Source: Luidia sarsii (Eukaryota; Echinodermata; Asteroidea; Paxillosida; Luidiidae). From it: 64,000 nt of DNA. The number at the start of each line of letters is the position of its first letter. Within the stretch, counting starts at the first letter, position 1. Positions 9,804 to 19,866 of this stretch are shown piece after piece. The position numbers were made by a program, and so were the translations under genes. The notes under the pieces are model-generated. The model worked only from the letters and a program-made list of their open reading frames with translations, searched no databases and had not been told where the DNA came from. The stretch covers positions 715,001 to 779,000 of the forward strand of contig OX465111.1 of the NCBI GenBank assembly GCA_949987565.1, in the 5' to 3' direction.

Positions 9804-12800
9804 CTGTGACCAACCACAAACAAACAAACAAACAAACAAACAATGAACAATTCCTTTTGAGTGAATGTCTGAGTCTCAATACAATCATGGCTGCGATACA
9901 GTAAAGATTCAGGCAGTGTTTATTTTCGTAACATATATGTAACGCAACAGTCTTCATGGATTGAACAAGTAACATTTCATGGGAGAGTTTGCATGCTGTC
10001 TTCAAACAATAAACAATTCCTTTCAACTGAATGTGTATTAATTTTCAGATGCATATTTCCCACAGACCGCCAAGAAAATAAAAATTGGCGAAGCGTTTGC
10101 CACGTAACCCCGGCAAAGACTAGTTGACTATTTGGAAAGGCCACCATCTAAGGGCTGGATAGCTCAGATGGAAGAGCACATGTACATTAATCCAGAGGTC
10201 TCGGGTTCAAGTCACGGTCCAGTCAAAGTTTCCTTTGCCAATTTTTCAATCTGTTAAATTTCATAGGGCCAAAGTTCAATCGATACCATTCCCTTTATTC
10301 TAACTGTACAGGAACCTTAACATCAATTGGACGCTTCACACGCCACCACTGATGGCAGCACCTTAAGATCATCGGACATTCGAGCAAAGAGAAGAGATGT
10401 CATCCAGCATTGAGGTGCTTGATTGAGGTAAGATATATCCAAAAAAAGTGTCTGAGATTTTGATGCAATCAATCAGTACCTTTCTCAAAGGCAAAATGAA
10501 GAAAGTCCTGTCAGCATTGAAGTGCAATACCCTTTAACTTTTGCCTATTTCTGGTTATTATCAAGTCAGTAGGCAGTCTGCACTCTGCATAATCTGTCAT
10601 ACTCGCAGGCAAGATTTAAAGGGAAATCTTAGCTCCCTTCGGGTGGACGAACTACTAGCAGATAACCTTTGAGCTCTGACCCTTACCTGGCTACGTACAG
10701 GTCGCTGACATCCAGAAAGATGAAGTTGATCTCGTCGTTGGGCGAGAAGGCCTTGTGGCCGTTGAAGCGCTTGACCTCGGTCAGGTTGACGAGGTCGTAG
10801 ACACGGATCTCAATCTCCTGGGCTATCGGGGGCGGGGTCAGGGGATCGGAGATGATGTAGTCCCGAGGCCAACACCGGCAGTTGACGTAGAGATACCTGG
10901 CACGTTTACAAAGTCAACAATGAGAGCATCTTAGAGGGAGGTCATGGGACAGCTTGAGACAACAATGGCATGGCAAATGAATCCGACATTGAGTTATCTG
11001 TATAGATCACCACCTGGTAGGGTCAGTCTCCACTTGCTTGTGGGAGAATCAACTCTACAGGACTCTGTCAGCCTGATAGATCCCGGGCCTTTAAACTGCG
11101 CGGGACATGGCTTGACCCCCGGGATACCACTGACACATTGTGGCCTGCGGATCGCTGTGAACCCCCATCCCCCAATCAAATCCTTTAAGTGGAAGATTTG
11201 CGGTGACACCATATAGGTGATGTAACATATCTCTGTTGAGATGGAGTGTGGCTCTGAAAGGAGCTCAACTCGATAAAACCTTAACATGACATGCAAATGG
11301 CACTACAGGCACACTGTGTGCTCTAAGTGCTGCCAGAATAACCCTCTGTACACACACACACAGACCATGACTTTACCAACCTGTGGTCTGGGGAGAGCAC
11401 CATGCCGATGGCGTGGCCATTCAGTTCAATCACGTGGTCCACCTTGTCAAACTCCAGGCCACCTGGAGGCTCCTGCCCATCCAGGGGCTCCTCCCTGACA
11501 CCGCCGGCCCCACCGGCCTCCCTGGCCTCCTCAAGCTGCTTGCTGGCCCCCAGTGGCCCCCGCAGCGTGTCGGCCATGGTGGAGTCAATCCGCTTGATGC
11601 CAATCTGGTGCGGCGTGTAGGCCTGGCTGCCGCGGGTGAAGATCAGGTGCTGGTGCTCTTCCCGCGGTGGTAGCGGCGCTTTCCGCCGTCGCACTCTGGT
11701 GCGGTGGCCGTGCTCGGGGGTCTGCTGCGAGTCGGACATGCCGCTGCTGCTGGACATAGGATCCTCGCTGTCCGGCTGCCCGCTGTTGCGGCTCCCTCGC
11801 TCGAAGCCCGGCTGCTGGTCTGGGTAGCGGATGGGTGGCTCGTCGTCCAGACTCTCGGAGCTGCCGAAGGTGAAGTGCTTGCCCCAGGCCCGGATGATGT
11901 CGCCGGCGTTGGGGCCCTCAGCGGCGAAGGTGAGCGAGGGGTGGTCGCAGTCGGGGCTCGAGAGGAGGGCGTCGCTGGAGCTACAGCGGGACGAGCTGAC
12001 GGCGCAGGATTGGCTGCTGTTGTCCCGAAGGTCCAAGGGCTGCAGGGACGTCCTGCTTCCTTCTCCTGTGGCACACAGATAGATGCGTGGCAGTTCAGTC
12101 CTATCAATACAAGGCTTAGCAGTGGCAGATGGCCATAGGGCAAACAACTTTAGGAAGGTGTGGGCACTGTGGGGGTAATCAACTTTTCTTATATTGTTCT
12201 CAAAGTGAAGTAAGACAACATTGTTATAAAATGTAAGCCACTAGCCGTCTCTCATGACCCCAAATCTTGAAAACTTGACCAGGTGATGTTTCAATCCTAG
12301 CTCATTATTTTGCTCAGCTAGCCAACCCCAACCTTACAAGGAAGATTAGTCTCCACTGAAGCACCAAAAATCTACGCTATTTTAAATCGAGGAACAAAAC
12401 AGCCATTATGTCATTTGGAAATTTCCCTTTGAAGGACAGTTACTAACCCAAGACAGATAAAACAAAGACAAGCTCTACAAATTGGTCTAGGCAATTCTAA
12501 GGAGGACATTTTGCAAACTGTTGCTGTACAATGTACATCATGCGACATCATTTAGTTTGTGTCGGCACTTGTTGCTGTTCTCATATGATACTAAACCTTT
12601 ATGTTCTTTACAGTCTTAACATCTCACTATAAAACCCTGTGAGAGCAGACATCCCAAGAATGCAGACAAACCTGATTGGTTGTTGCTGGCAGCCCCTTCC
12701 TTACAGGCTCCTCCCTTAGACGAGCCGCCAGTCCTCCGGCCGTCGCTCTTACTCCCGGACGGCCTAGCCTCAGCCTGCTCCTCCTCAGACATGCCCGCCC

Positions 12801-15800
12801 ACTCGTTTGGGCTGACGCCCTCAATCAGGATACGGAAGAGCTCCTCGTCGTAGTTCTCTCCGCCCCGCCGCATCTCGGCCTGCTGCACCTGCAGCCACAG
12901 CCTCCTGTGGCAGGCGTCGCTGTCCCCCTGGCTCCTGGCCGAGCCGCTGGCGCCGTAGGACGTACCCGGCTGCGGGTTGTCCGCGGCTTGGCCCATGCGC
13001 AGGCTCTTGCGCAGGGCATCGGGCGGCGTGCCGCTGATGTTGCTCACATCTCTCTTCACCGGCGAGGTCCGTCTGGCTGCCCCCTTGGGTGGGCACTGCC
13101 TCGGGGGAAAGCCCTGGGAGGCAGGAGGCGTGACCTCGTCTGAGGCTGTTGCCGTCGTCCTTGCTGTCAATTGCACTTGCTGCTGCTGCAGCCGCTGCTG
13201 CTGCTGGTAGAGCTGGTTGATGTTGGCTATTGCACGTGCTTTCCTTGCCTGGTCTGTCGTCAGCTCCAGCGGCAGACACGGATCACTCTGGCTCTGGTGC
13301 AGCAGCGGCCAGGCATCTCCTTGCCTTGGGACCGCATCACATGAGCAATTGCTCCCTTGGCTCAGGTCCCTGGATGACCCTTGACCTAGGTCCCTGGACA
13401 AACATTGGCCCAGGTCCCTGGACGACCCTTGGCTCAGGTCCTTGGATGACCCTTGGCCCAGGTCCCTGGACGATCCTTGGCCCAGGTCCCTGGACGATCC
13501 TTGACCCGGGTCCCTGGACGACCCTTGGTCCGGGTCCCTGGACGACCCTTGGTCCGGGTCCCTGGACGACCCTTGGCCCGGGTCCCTGGACGACCCTTGG
13601 CCCAGGTCCCTGGACGACCCAAAGTCCCTGGATGAATCAAGTTCCCTGGACGAGCCTAGGCTCAGCTCCATCCCACTGCCGCTCAGCCCGACGTCGCTCT
13701 CGCTGGCAGTCATCTCCGTGTCGCTCTCGTCCATGTAGCTGGTCCCCGCCTTCCCGTCAGGTTCACTCTCACTGGAGTCGGGCGCCGGGCCACCGGTCCC
13801 CCGCCCTGCGTGCGACGAGGACGAGGAGCCATACCCTCGACTCCCGGCCGTGTCCACCGCTGCCTGGCTCTGGGCGTACTCCTCCCCTTTGCCTAGGTTG
13901 CGACAGTTGGCCACCACGATGGTGCGGACCGAGCTGGCATTGATGTTCAGGAACTTGAAGAGCCGCATGACCACGGACTCCTGCTCAGAGAGGACCTCCT
14001 GGGTGGCCTTGTTCAGCCAGAGGGCTGAGCAGGAGGACAGGTGGTCCAGGTAGTGAAGGTTGCCAGATAGCAGGTAGGCGTTGTTCAGCCAGCAGCCAAA
14101 GATGTCGTACGGCTTGTTCAGCACCCGGGCCTGCAGCGCAAAGTCATCTGACAGAAAGAGAGAAAGAGAAAGGGAGAGGGAGAGCAGAGAAACTCTTGAT
14201 TGTGATTTTACATCAGAGAGAAATGTTTTTTTCAATGAGGGCTTCAGCCTTACTGGACGGTTTCATCAAGCTCATCGTAACTTACGATGAATCGCAAGGC
14301 AAAGGAAGATGCAAAAAAAACATGCGTCCTCTAAGAACCTACGAAGGGTTATCAATCATAAGGCTTGATGAAATCCACCCCTGGTGATGCGTAGATAGCA
14401 TTGTACACTCAGTGCTTTGCCTGATTGCTGCTTGATAAAACAAAACCACAGGCAGCTTGGATAGGATTCAAACCTGCAACTCCTGCTTTCTAGTTCGTCA
14501 ATAACCACTTGAGGACCAAGCTGGTCGGGGCTTATGTGATGGATTCAAATGAGTATAACACCGGCTCAGCAGTCAATCAAGAGAGGAAATCAGGAACCGA
14601 ATCTAAAAAGAAACTGGAGATCTAAGTTGGTGGCTCTGACCCCAAACCGCCGCTACCTTTTAGATTGAAGACTGCAATCTCCCCCGACGTGCTGTTGGGC
14701 CCAAAGTGGACGCCCGACACCAGGAGCAGGGTGTCGCTGGCGTTGAACTGGGAGAACTGCGTGTACTGCCAGCGGAACAGGTCCTTCATGGCGCGGCTGT
14801 ACTTGAGGGAGATGGGCGGGCCCACTTTCCAAACCTTGATGGTGCCGTCCTTAGAGCAGGTGGCAAAGAGCTTGCCGTTGTGGGAGAAGCTGACGTGCAG
14901 CACCTGGTCCGTGTGCTCATGCAGCACCTGCACCTCCAGGCAGGGCACGTGGCACCTCAGCCGACGGAACTCGCGAAAGAAGGACGAGTGACCTGCAGTA
15001 GCAGACCGTCCAATGGGAGACAAAGAAGGTCAAAAATGTACCAATACCATTTCACTGTTTTAGTCTAAACTGTGATACATGTACACATTGACCGTGTACA
15101 GTACATCCCATCTACATGTAGGCGCTTATGTGAACCGATGCTGTTAAAATCCTGTCATTGCTCATGAAGTAATTGGTGTTTTTTTTTACAGCTGTGCAAT
15201 AATGTATGCTCAAGCATAAGAATATTTATGCTCTTCTTCTGATGTTCTGCCACTCTGAAATTCCCTTCCTTGTTCATGATCCCCACCTGCGTATGGTTTT
15301 GATCGTTTATAAGAGGAATGTCAATTCCTATCTTCAGCCTCGAGTTATTTTATAGCCATATTTTGGGCAAATATGCCATCGGGTGACGTGCAGAGGGGCA
15401 TTAGGGCAAAAGAAGACTAAGGTCTGCATGTATGCAATCATCATTATTTTCCATTTTGTATGTGCTCTAATCCTATCCACATTTCGTCTTGATGTAATTC
15501 TAATGCATCATGATGAAGTCAAAACTAATTGTAAAAAGCCATGAAACGGACCAGACAAATTTTGTTCCCAGCAGAAGGGCATCAAGTGATGTTAGCATTT
15601 GAACGTACTTATACCCTTCTGTCGGACACCCAACGAATTGCATAAAAAACATTTTTTTTAAAGGAGTTCCCTGAAGTTGGTCGCTCTGCCTTTCTCTCTT
15701 CAAGTTGCCGCAGTCTTTGGGCTCACCGGGTGGCAGGGGGAGACAGCGATCTATCCGCCACTCCATGTACAGCAGCGCCTTCCACAGCAGCTCGTCGCGA

Positions 15801-15928
15801 CTGATGCGCAGCCAGGCCTTGCACGCCTGCGCTGCCCTCAGGAGTTGGGCCGAGGACAGGTAGGTGAAGATGTGCAGCACCAGGCTGTCTGGTAGGCACA
15901 GCCACATGTTCTTGTCATCCGCATCCAT
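9599..15928 (-). CDS. FBXW5: F-box/WD repeat-containing protein 5 (FBXW5), six coding exons
   Basis: Substrate receptor of SCF/CRL ubiquitin ligases; vertebrate FBXW5 targets include SASS6 and EPS8, and it links TSC2 to DDB1-CUL4. Exons: 15727-15928, 14657-14992, 12672-14147, 11381-12065, 10687-10896, 9599-9803. All junctions have GT-AG ends and matching phases, giving 1037 residues. The F-box lies at about 11-52 (LPDSLVLHIFTYL onward). WD units include HEHTDQVLHVSFSHNGKLFA, the YTQFSQFNASDTLLLVSGV segment, NKPYDIFGCWLNNAYLLSGN, a SQAYTPHQIGIKRI stretch, SPDHRYLYVNCRCWPRD, and the C-terminal SGAEDRQGYVWDRYYGNLL plus VVNSVAFNPRDPE. The human protein is 566 residues; the extra length is low-complexity sequence in exons 3 and 4, including an octapeptide array and glutamine runs. 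Exons are GC-rich against AT-rich introns. A 5'UTR intron is likely. Confidence 0.93.
9817..9843 (+). repeat. (CAAA)n microsatellite
   Basis: About seven tetranucleotide units just inside FBXW5 intron 5. On the minus strand this is (TTTG)n, close to the exon 6 acceptor. Confidence 0.9.
10105..10255 (+). mobile_element. tRNA-derived SINE, family A
   Basis: Head AAAGACTAGTTGACTATTTG, A box TAGCTCAGATGG, B box GGGTTCAAGTCACGG and tail CTTTGCCAATTTTTCAAT. Inserted in FBXW5 intron 5. Confidence 0.7.
10687..10896 (-). CDS. FBXW5: FBXW5 coding exon 5
   Basis: From acceptor GTGCCAG|GTATCTC to donor GCCAG|GTAAGG; 69 whole codons plus split codons. Encodes YLYVNCRCWPRDYIISDPLT and FSPNDEINFIFLDVSDLYVA, highly similar to vertebrate FBXW5. 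Open but without an internal ATG, so easily missed in an ORF scan. Confidence 0.92.
11187..11277. mobile_element. Family 1 MITE, partial
   Basis: AAGTGGAAGATTTGCGGTGA with CACCATAT and the loop GTGTGGCTCTGAAAGGAG; the right arm is lost. In FBXW5 intron 4. Confidence 0.5.
11381..12065 (-). CDS. FBXW5: FBXW5 coding exon 4
   Basis: From acceptor GCCACAG|GAGAAG to donor CACAG|GTTGGT. The first part is a Ser/Pro/Glu-rich insert; the conserved part starts at IFTRGSQAYTPHQIGIKRID and ends VIELNGHAIGMVLSPDH, matching the vertebrate segment around the SPDNRYLYVN motif. Confidence 0.9.
12672..14147 (-). CDS. FBXW5: FBXW5 coding exon 3 (WD part plus long disordered insert)
   Basis: From acceptor CTGTCAG|ATGAC to donor AATCAG|GTTTGT, 492 residues. 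The start (DDFALQARVLNKPYDIFGCW) and the SSVRTIVVANCRN segment are conserved. The remainder is Ser/Gly/Asp/Gln-rich and has no counterpart in human FBXW5. No stop and consistent codon phase across 1.47 kb support real coding. Confidence 0.88.
13160..13225 (-). repeat. CAG/CTG trinucleotide run coding glutamine in FBXW5
   Basis: Short interrupted CAG runs in coding orientation give LYQQQQRLQQQQVQL just after an alanine-rich stretch. Confidence 0.75.
13351..13660 (-). repeat. In-frame 24-bp minisatellite coding for an octapeptide, inside FBXW5 exon 3
   Basis: About twelve units encode variants of GSSRDLGQ (RDPGQ, RDPDQ, KDLSQ) at about residues 345-445. Variation between units is mainly third-base or conservative. 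Unit length keeps the reading frame. Confidence 0.85.
14157..14190 (+). repeat. GA-rich microsatellite
   Basis: AGAGAGAAAGAGAAAGGGAG-like run; on the coding strand it forms the polypyrimidine tract just before the FBXW5 exon 3 acceptor. Confidence 0.7.
14257..14383 (-). mobile_element. Foldback MITE, family 2
   Basis: Inverted orientation: left end GACGGTTTCATCAAGC, right end GGCTTGATGAAATCCACCCC. In FBXW5 intron 2. Confidence 0.65.
14400..14545 (-). mobile_element. tRNA-derived SINE, family B
   Basis: On the minus strand: GACCAGCTTGGTCCTCAAGT (A-box region), CAGGTTTGAATCCTA (B box), AAGCTGCCTG and the tail with GGCAAAGCACTGAG. Matches copies at 44880, 47620 and 47812. In FBXW5 intron 2. 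Confidence 0.7.
14657..14992 (-). CDS. FBXW5: FBXW5 coding exon 2 (first WD repeats)
   Basis: From acceptor CTGCAG|GTCAC to donor AAAG|GTAGCG. Encodes residues 68-179, including FRRLRCHVPCLEVQVLHEHT and FATCSKDGTIKVWK, closely matching vertebrate FBXW5. Confidence 0.92.
15727..15928 (-). CDS. FBXW5: FBXW5 coding exon 1 (F-box)
   Basis: Start codon at 15928-15926. Encodes residues 1-67 plus the first base of codon 68, ending at donor CCCG|GTGAGC. Just upstream of the ATG is a T-tract ending AAAG, which looks like an acceptor, so the 5'UTR probably continues in an upstream exon. Confidence 0.92.
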
Positions 15929-16025
15929 TCTTTAAAAAAAAAAATGAGATAAAAAGCAGGATTTTTCTCAGATGGCAGAACGACAAGTCATCCAAGAAAA
16001 AACAACAACTCCAAAATCTTCAAAA

Positions 16026-16075
16026 ATTAGGAGGACTTGATGTTTCAATCCTAGCAGGACCTTTCTCAAAGGTTC
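16026..16075. mobile_element. Family 3 MITE, half copy
   Basis: AATTAGGAGGACTTGATGTT followed by CCTAGCAGGACCTTTCTC; one arm only. Confidence 0.55.
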
Positions 16076-16713
16076 AAAAAAGGGCTTTGTTTTGTTAGAG
16101 ACAAACAAACTAAAAGATTTCACTTCAGTTCATCGCATCAAAGAAATGTAAAAGAAAACTCTAAATTTTTGTTTTCTTTTGGTAAGATCTGATGGACCTT
16201 TCAATAAATTTTGAGATTTACATTTTGGTATTTTTACTCAGTAAGCAGTTTGCAACATTTTTGTATGTATATATCACTTTCAATAAATACATATTAATAT
16301 AATTCTTTCCAAATACTAATTACTATAGACTTAGTGGAAATTCGAAAGCAAGGGAGAACATTTTGTATTTGGACATCAATTTTGAGTCGGTCAAACACAA
16401 CCGTGTTTGATTTACAAAGTCAAAGGACTAAGGAGGACACATTCAGACAGTTTTGTAACTAATTCACTGTTCCACAAATATTATTTGCAAAGGCCTAATC
16501 TGTTTTGCACACATTTACACTGTTATAAAACTGTTATTGTTAAAATAATAATTATTAATAACTGGTTAACTTGGGGTAACTCATTTCAGAATTGATATTG
16601 ATATTGATAATTATTAATATTATATTGAAAATTTGAATTAACAAGTTCAAGTTCTTGATTCGTGGTGACTTTGATTGTTTGCAGCTAAACCCAAACTAAA
16701 AACCCTTACTTAC

Positions 16714-16780
16714 ATATTGCCACTGCTGCTTTCATTCTCCACTCGGTAAACAACCGATGAAGTTATTTGGAACACGAGTT
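16714..16780 (-). other. FBXW5: Candidate 5' non-coding exon of FBXW5 (right boundary uncertain)
   Basis: The minus strand has a strong donor GCAATAT|GTAAGTAAG at 16713. Spliced to the acceptor-like AAAG just before the FBXW5 ATG, it would form a leader carrying a seven-codon upstream ORF that ends at the splice junction. The transcription start was not identified. Confidence 0.35.
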
Positions 16781-19700
16781 TCCTTCAAATCCATATGAAA
16801 ACGAGCCTGAAATCCACAGCCACGATCGTGTACCCGTTGTTGCAGTACGATTGTGTTTTTACAGCTGATTCACACAATTCGTACACGAGTCTTGTCACCT
16901 TCTCATTGTGCGAATTTCAAAGACTTCAAACACGGGAACCCGACTGCGGGAGCACGTAAAGAAGAAAAAAAGGCCAACAAACTTTTGTTCGAGGGCGCCA
17001 CCAACGTTGGAGAAGGGTGCAGAACACTAAATCGAGCTACCATTGAACACTGTACAAAAACACTCACTTTTCACAAGCCAATTATCCCACACCAAAAGTT
17101 TCTCAGTTCTTGTAGGTATACTGAAAATTTTAGTTTGGACCTTCATCTCTCAGATTCTTTTCAGTTTTAGTGCCCTTAGCCTATTAGATTTGTTGCTAAT
17201 TACCTCTAGAAAAAACACCCCCAAAATGTGTTGCCCTCCAAGCCGAATTTCTGCAAAGAATTTGGGATGGACCCCTCCACTTCTACAGCCAAATAGGGCC
17301 ATCTTTAAAGCCAGATGTGGTCCAAATTACATACCAAATTGAAGAGTGAACCCCTAGGTTGTCTTTAGCTTAAACTTATTCTACAATGTATCAGTTAATT
17401 AGCCTCCAAAGACCCCTTATCAAAAACAAAATGGAATTGGTGTGCAGCACCAGAAAGAAGTATTTTTTTAAATATATAATTATATATCAGTAAACAGGGT
17501 TATCAACTTTACTCCGCGATCAAAGCAAAGTTCCCATTATTATAAAGCATAAGTTAGCCTTCATAAATGAAAAAGAGTCGTGTAAATGCTCATGTTCAAT
17601 GGACCACCATTGGTTTATTTCAAATGGCAAACGACAGAACAAGATAATTTAGAACTAGGAACAGGAGATTAAAAATTACTGAAAGTACACAAGAGTGATT
17701 AACCTCTGCTGTGAGATGATTGAAGTATAAACTGGACACTGACTGTCATTTATATCTCTAGCTACATGCAAAGCTTTTATTTCATCTACCTCGACCAAAA
17801 TGATTACAGTGACGATATCAATTATGCACTTCCCAATAGCGAATGTCAGTGGTGTGCACTCGGTGCTTTAACTGACTGCAAGCATGGGAAAAGATAACCA
17901 CAAGCGCTTGAATAGCTCTCAAACCTCCAATGCGAGATCCGCTTCATTCCAGCAAACAAGGGTTGGAATGCAATTCAAGCTGCTTGTTTTGGGTGTTTTT
18001 TCTTCTTTTTAAGCAATTAAAGCACCCAGAACACAGTTCACAGAACACATTGGGAAGGGTGAACGTACTCTTACTTCATTCCAATGTACAATGTACTGTA
18101 CTCTAGCTGGAATTTGTCTTCATGCACAAATATCTTTGACATATCAGTCCAGATTCCAGAGATGAATATCAAATGGAAAAAGAAAGGGAGATCTAATTGG
18201 AAAAGCTAGCACAACAAAGCTACCGTAAATGGTTTTTTTTCCTAAAATCAAATTTCCTCTTGTTTCCACCAAACGATAAATGTCGGGATTGGGGCAACTG
18301 CCTGCTTTAGGAAAGCTATCCGTTATCAATCCTCCACTCAATCATAAGTCCACCACTTGATACATAATCATTCTGTATAAAAGATTAAGAACATATCAAA
18401 TCAACTAAAATGCAACCGAAATGGTCCAGATTGCAAAACAGTGATCAAGAATTACCTTAAGGCCCGCGGTTTAAGAACGCATGTTGGTGGTTGAAAGTGA
18501 ACGACAGAAATACTTGATGGAAGGTTACTTTCTTTATAAACATCACTGAAAAAACCCAAACCTGCTTCTCAGATTAATTTGCAAATGTATATAAAGAAGC
18601 TTCAGAAGTACGGTATACCGGGCACCAGCTAGATTGTCATGGCTACATTTTGAAGCCAAACTAGCAAATGTATCACTTTTGTAACTTGTAACTTGTAACT
18701 GAATAGGGTAAGGACTGCTAATCATGCATTCAAGCCATGGTATGATCGCACAATCCACAATCAGTTTTTGTCTACGCAGCTTGCCTGTGAGTATTGGTGG
18801 CAACTTGTAATTTTTCTCAATAAATGAGTTTTGTATTCCGTGGATTTTCCAGATTGATGTTCCAGATCATAACTTGAAAAATTGTTAATGAGTCTAAAGC
18901 ACTGTAATAAGGTACACATGGAAATAAAGTTTCCCAGGAAAACCCTGTATACATTGATTTGCACATGCCAAAGTCCAAGTCCAGTCCCAGTTTCTATTTC
19001 AAAACTGTTCAAAACGTTCCCAGTCATTTGTCCGACTTAATGATCTTCACCGCTTCAAACCGGACAACTTTTCAGTGGCAAACAATGGCCCACAACAATG
19101 TTTGAATAATGTGCGGTGTCATTTTCAAACTTCACTGAACAACCAGTACCAATAAATCACTAATTTGAAATCAATCAAGTAAGCTATGTGTACAAGTGAG
19201 TCAAACCTGGCACAATTGGACGTCTGTGTGGCTTTTGTGATGCTACAGATTGCTTTGTGGTAGGCACTCCGAGTTTGGAGGTCCCGGAGTCGTGATGTCA
19301 TTTGAGTGGACGGCTATTGGCTCCAGTTTCCAAGCTCTGCTTCACCCTGTACCCTTCGCATGCACAGCTGACAGTGCAGGATGTTTGCGGTGACTCACAT
19401 GTGCATTGTCTCTTACAAGAATGAGTGCGGCACTTGCTAGGGTCACCACATAATGCCGAATCATTCTGGAAATAGACAACGTACATGCTGTCACGCAAAC
19501 ATTCTAAATTGTCTATACAATGCAAACTACCAACTCTCATCTGACAACTAATACATTTCTGCTAATACATTTTTTTAATCGTCCTTTCCTTTTTTCAATT
19601 ATCTTTATTCATCGATATTTCCTTTGTCAGGAGTGGCATGAAACTTTACTTGGGACGACTGACTTCTGCAAAATTGCGGTTCAACCTTTGTTCCTGGTTC

Positions 19701-19813
19701 TGGGAGTTAAGACCGTTGGCACAGTCCAGGGATGGAGGAGACGTCTGATGGATCCCTGTCCAGGGTCGGGAAGAGAATGGCTCAATACTGGCCGCGTCTG
19801 GAGATAAGTGCCA
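16781..19813. other. Region between EDF1 and FBXW5, nothing definite
   Basis: AT-rich. Presumably contains the FBXW5 promoter (right of 16.78 kb) and the EDF1 3'UTR (left of 19.81 kb). A cysteine-rich minus-strand open frame at 19298-19540 is in the likely EDF1 3' flank and has no family match I recognise. Confidence 0.4.
19604..19609 (-). terminator. Candidate polyadenylation signal of EDF1
   Basis: AATAAA on the minus strand about 205 nt after the EDF1 stop, followed by T-rich and AT-rich sequence. Confidence 0.45.
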
Positions 19814-19866
19814 TTACTTCTTACCCCCAAGCGGCTTCCCAATGTCCTTTCCTCTTAGTTTAAGTC
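19814..19866 (-). CDS. EDF1: EDF1 coding exon 6 (stop)
   Basis: Acceptor CTTACAG|GACTTA; encodes [16 protein letters not shown] then TAA at 19816-19814. Only 53 nt, invisible to an ORF scan. Confidence 0.93.

Noticed and set aside
11383..13943. Long plus-strand frames opposite FBXW5 exons
   Set aside because: Antisense shadows of GC-rich coding exons; the minus-strand frame carries the conserved protein and splice sites.
19298..19540. Cysteine-rich minus-strand open frame that could be a small secreted peptide
   Set aside because: No signal peptide after its ATG, no recognised family, and it lies in the likely 3' flank of EDF1; kept only as a note.
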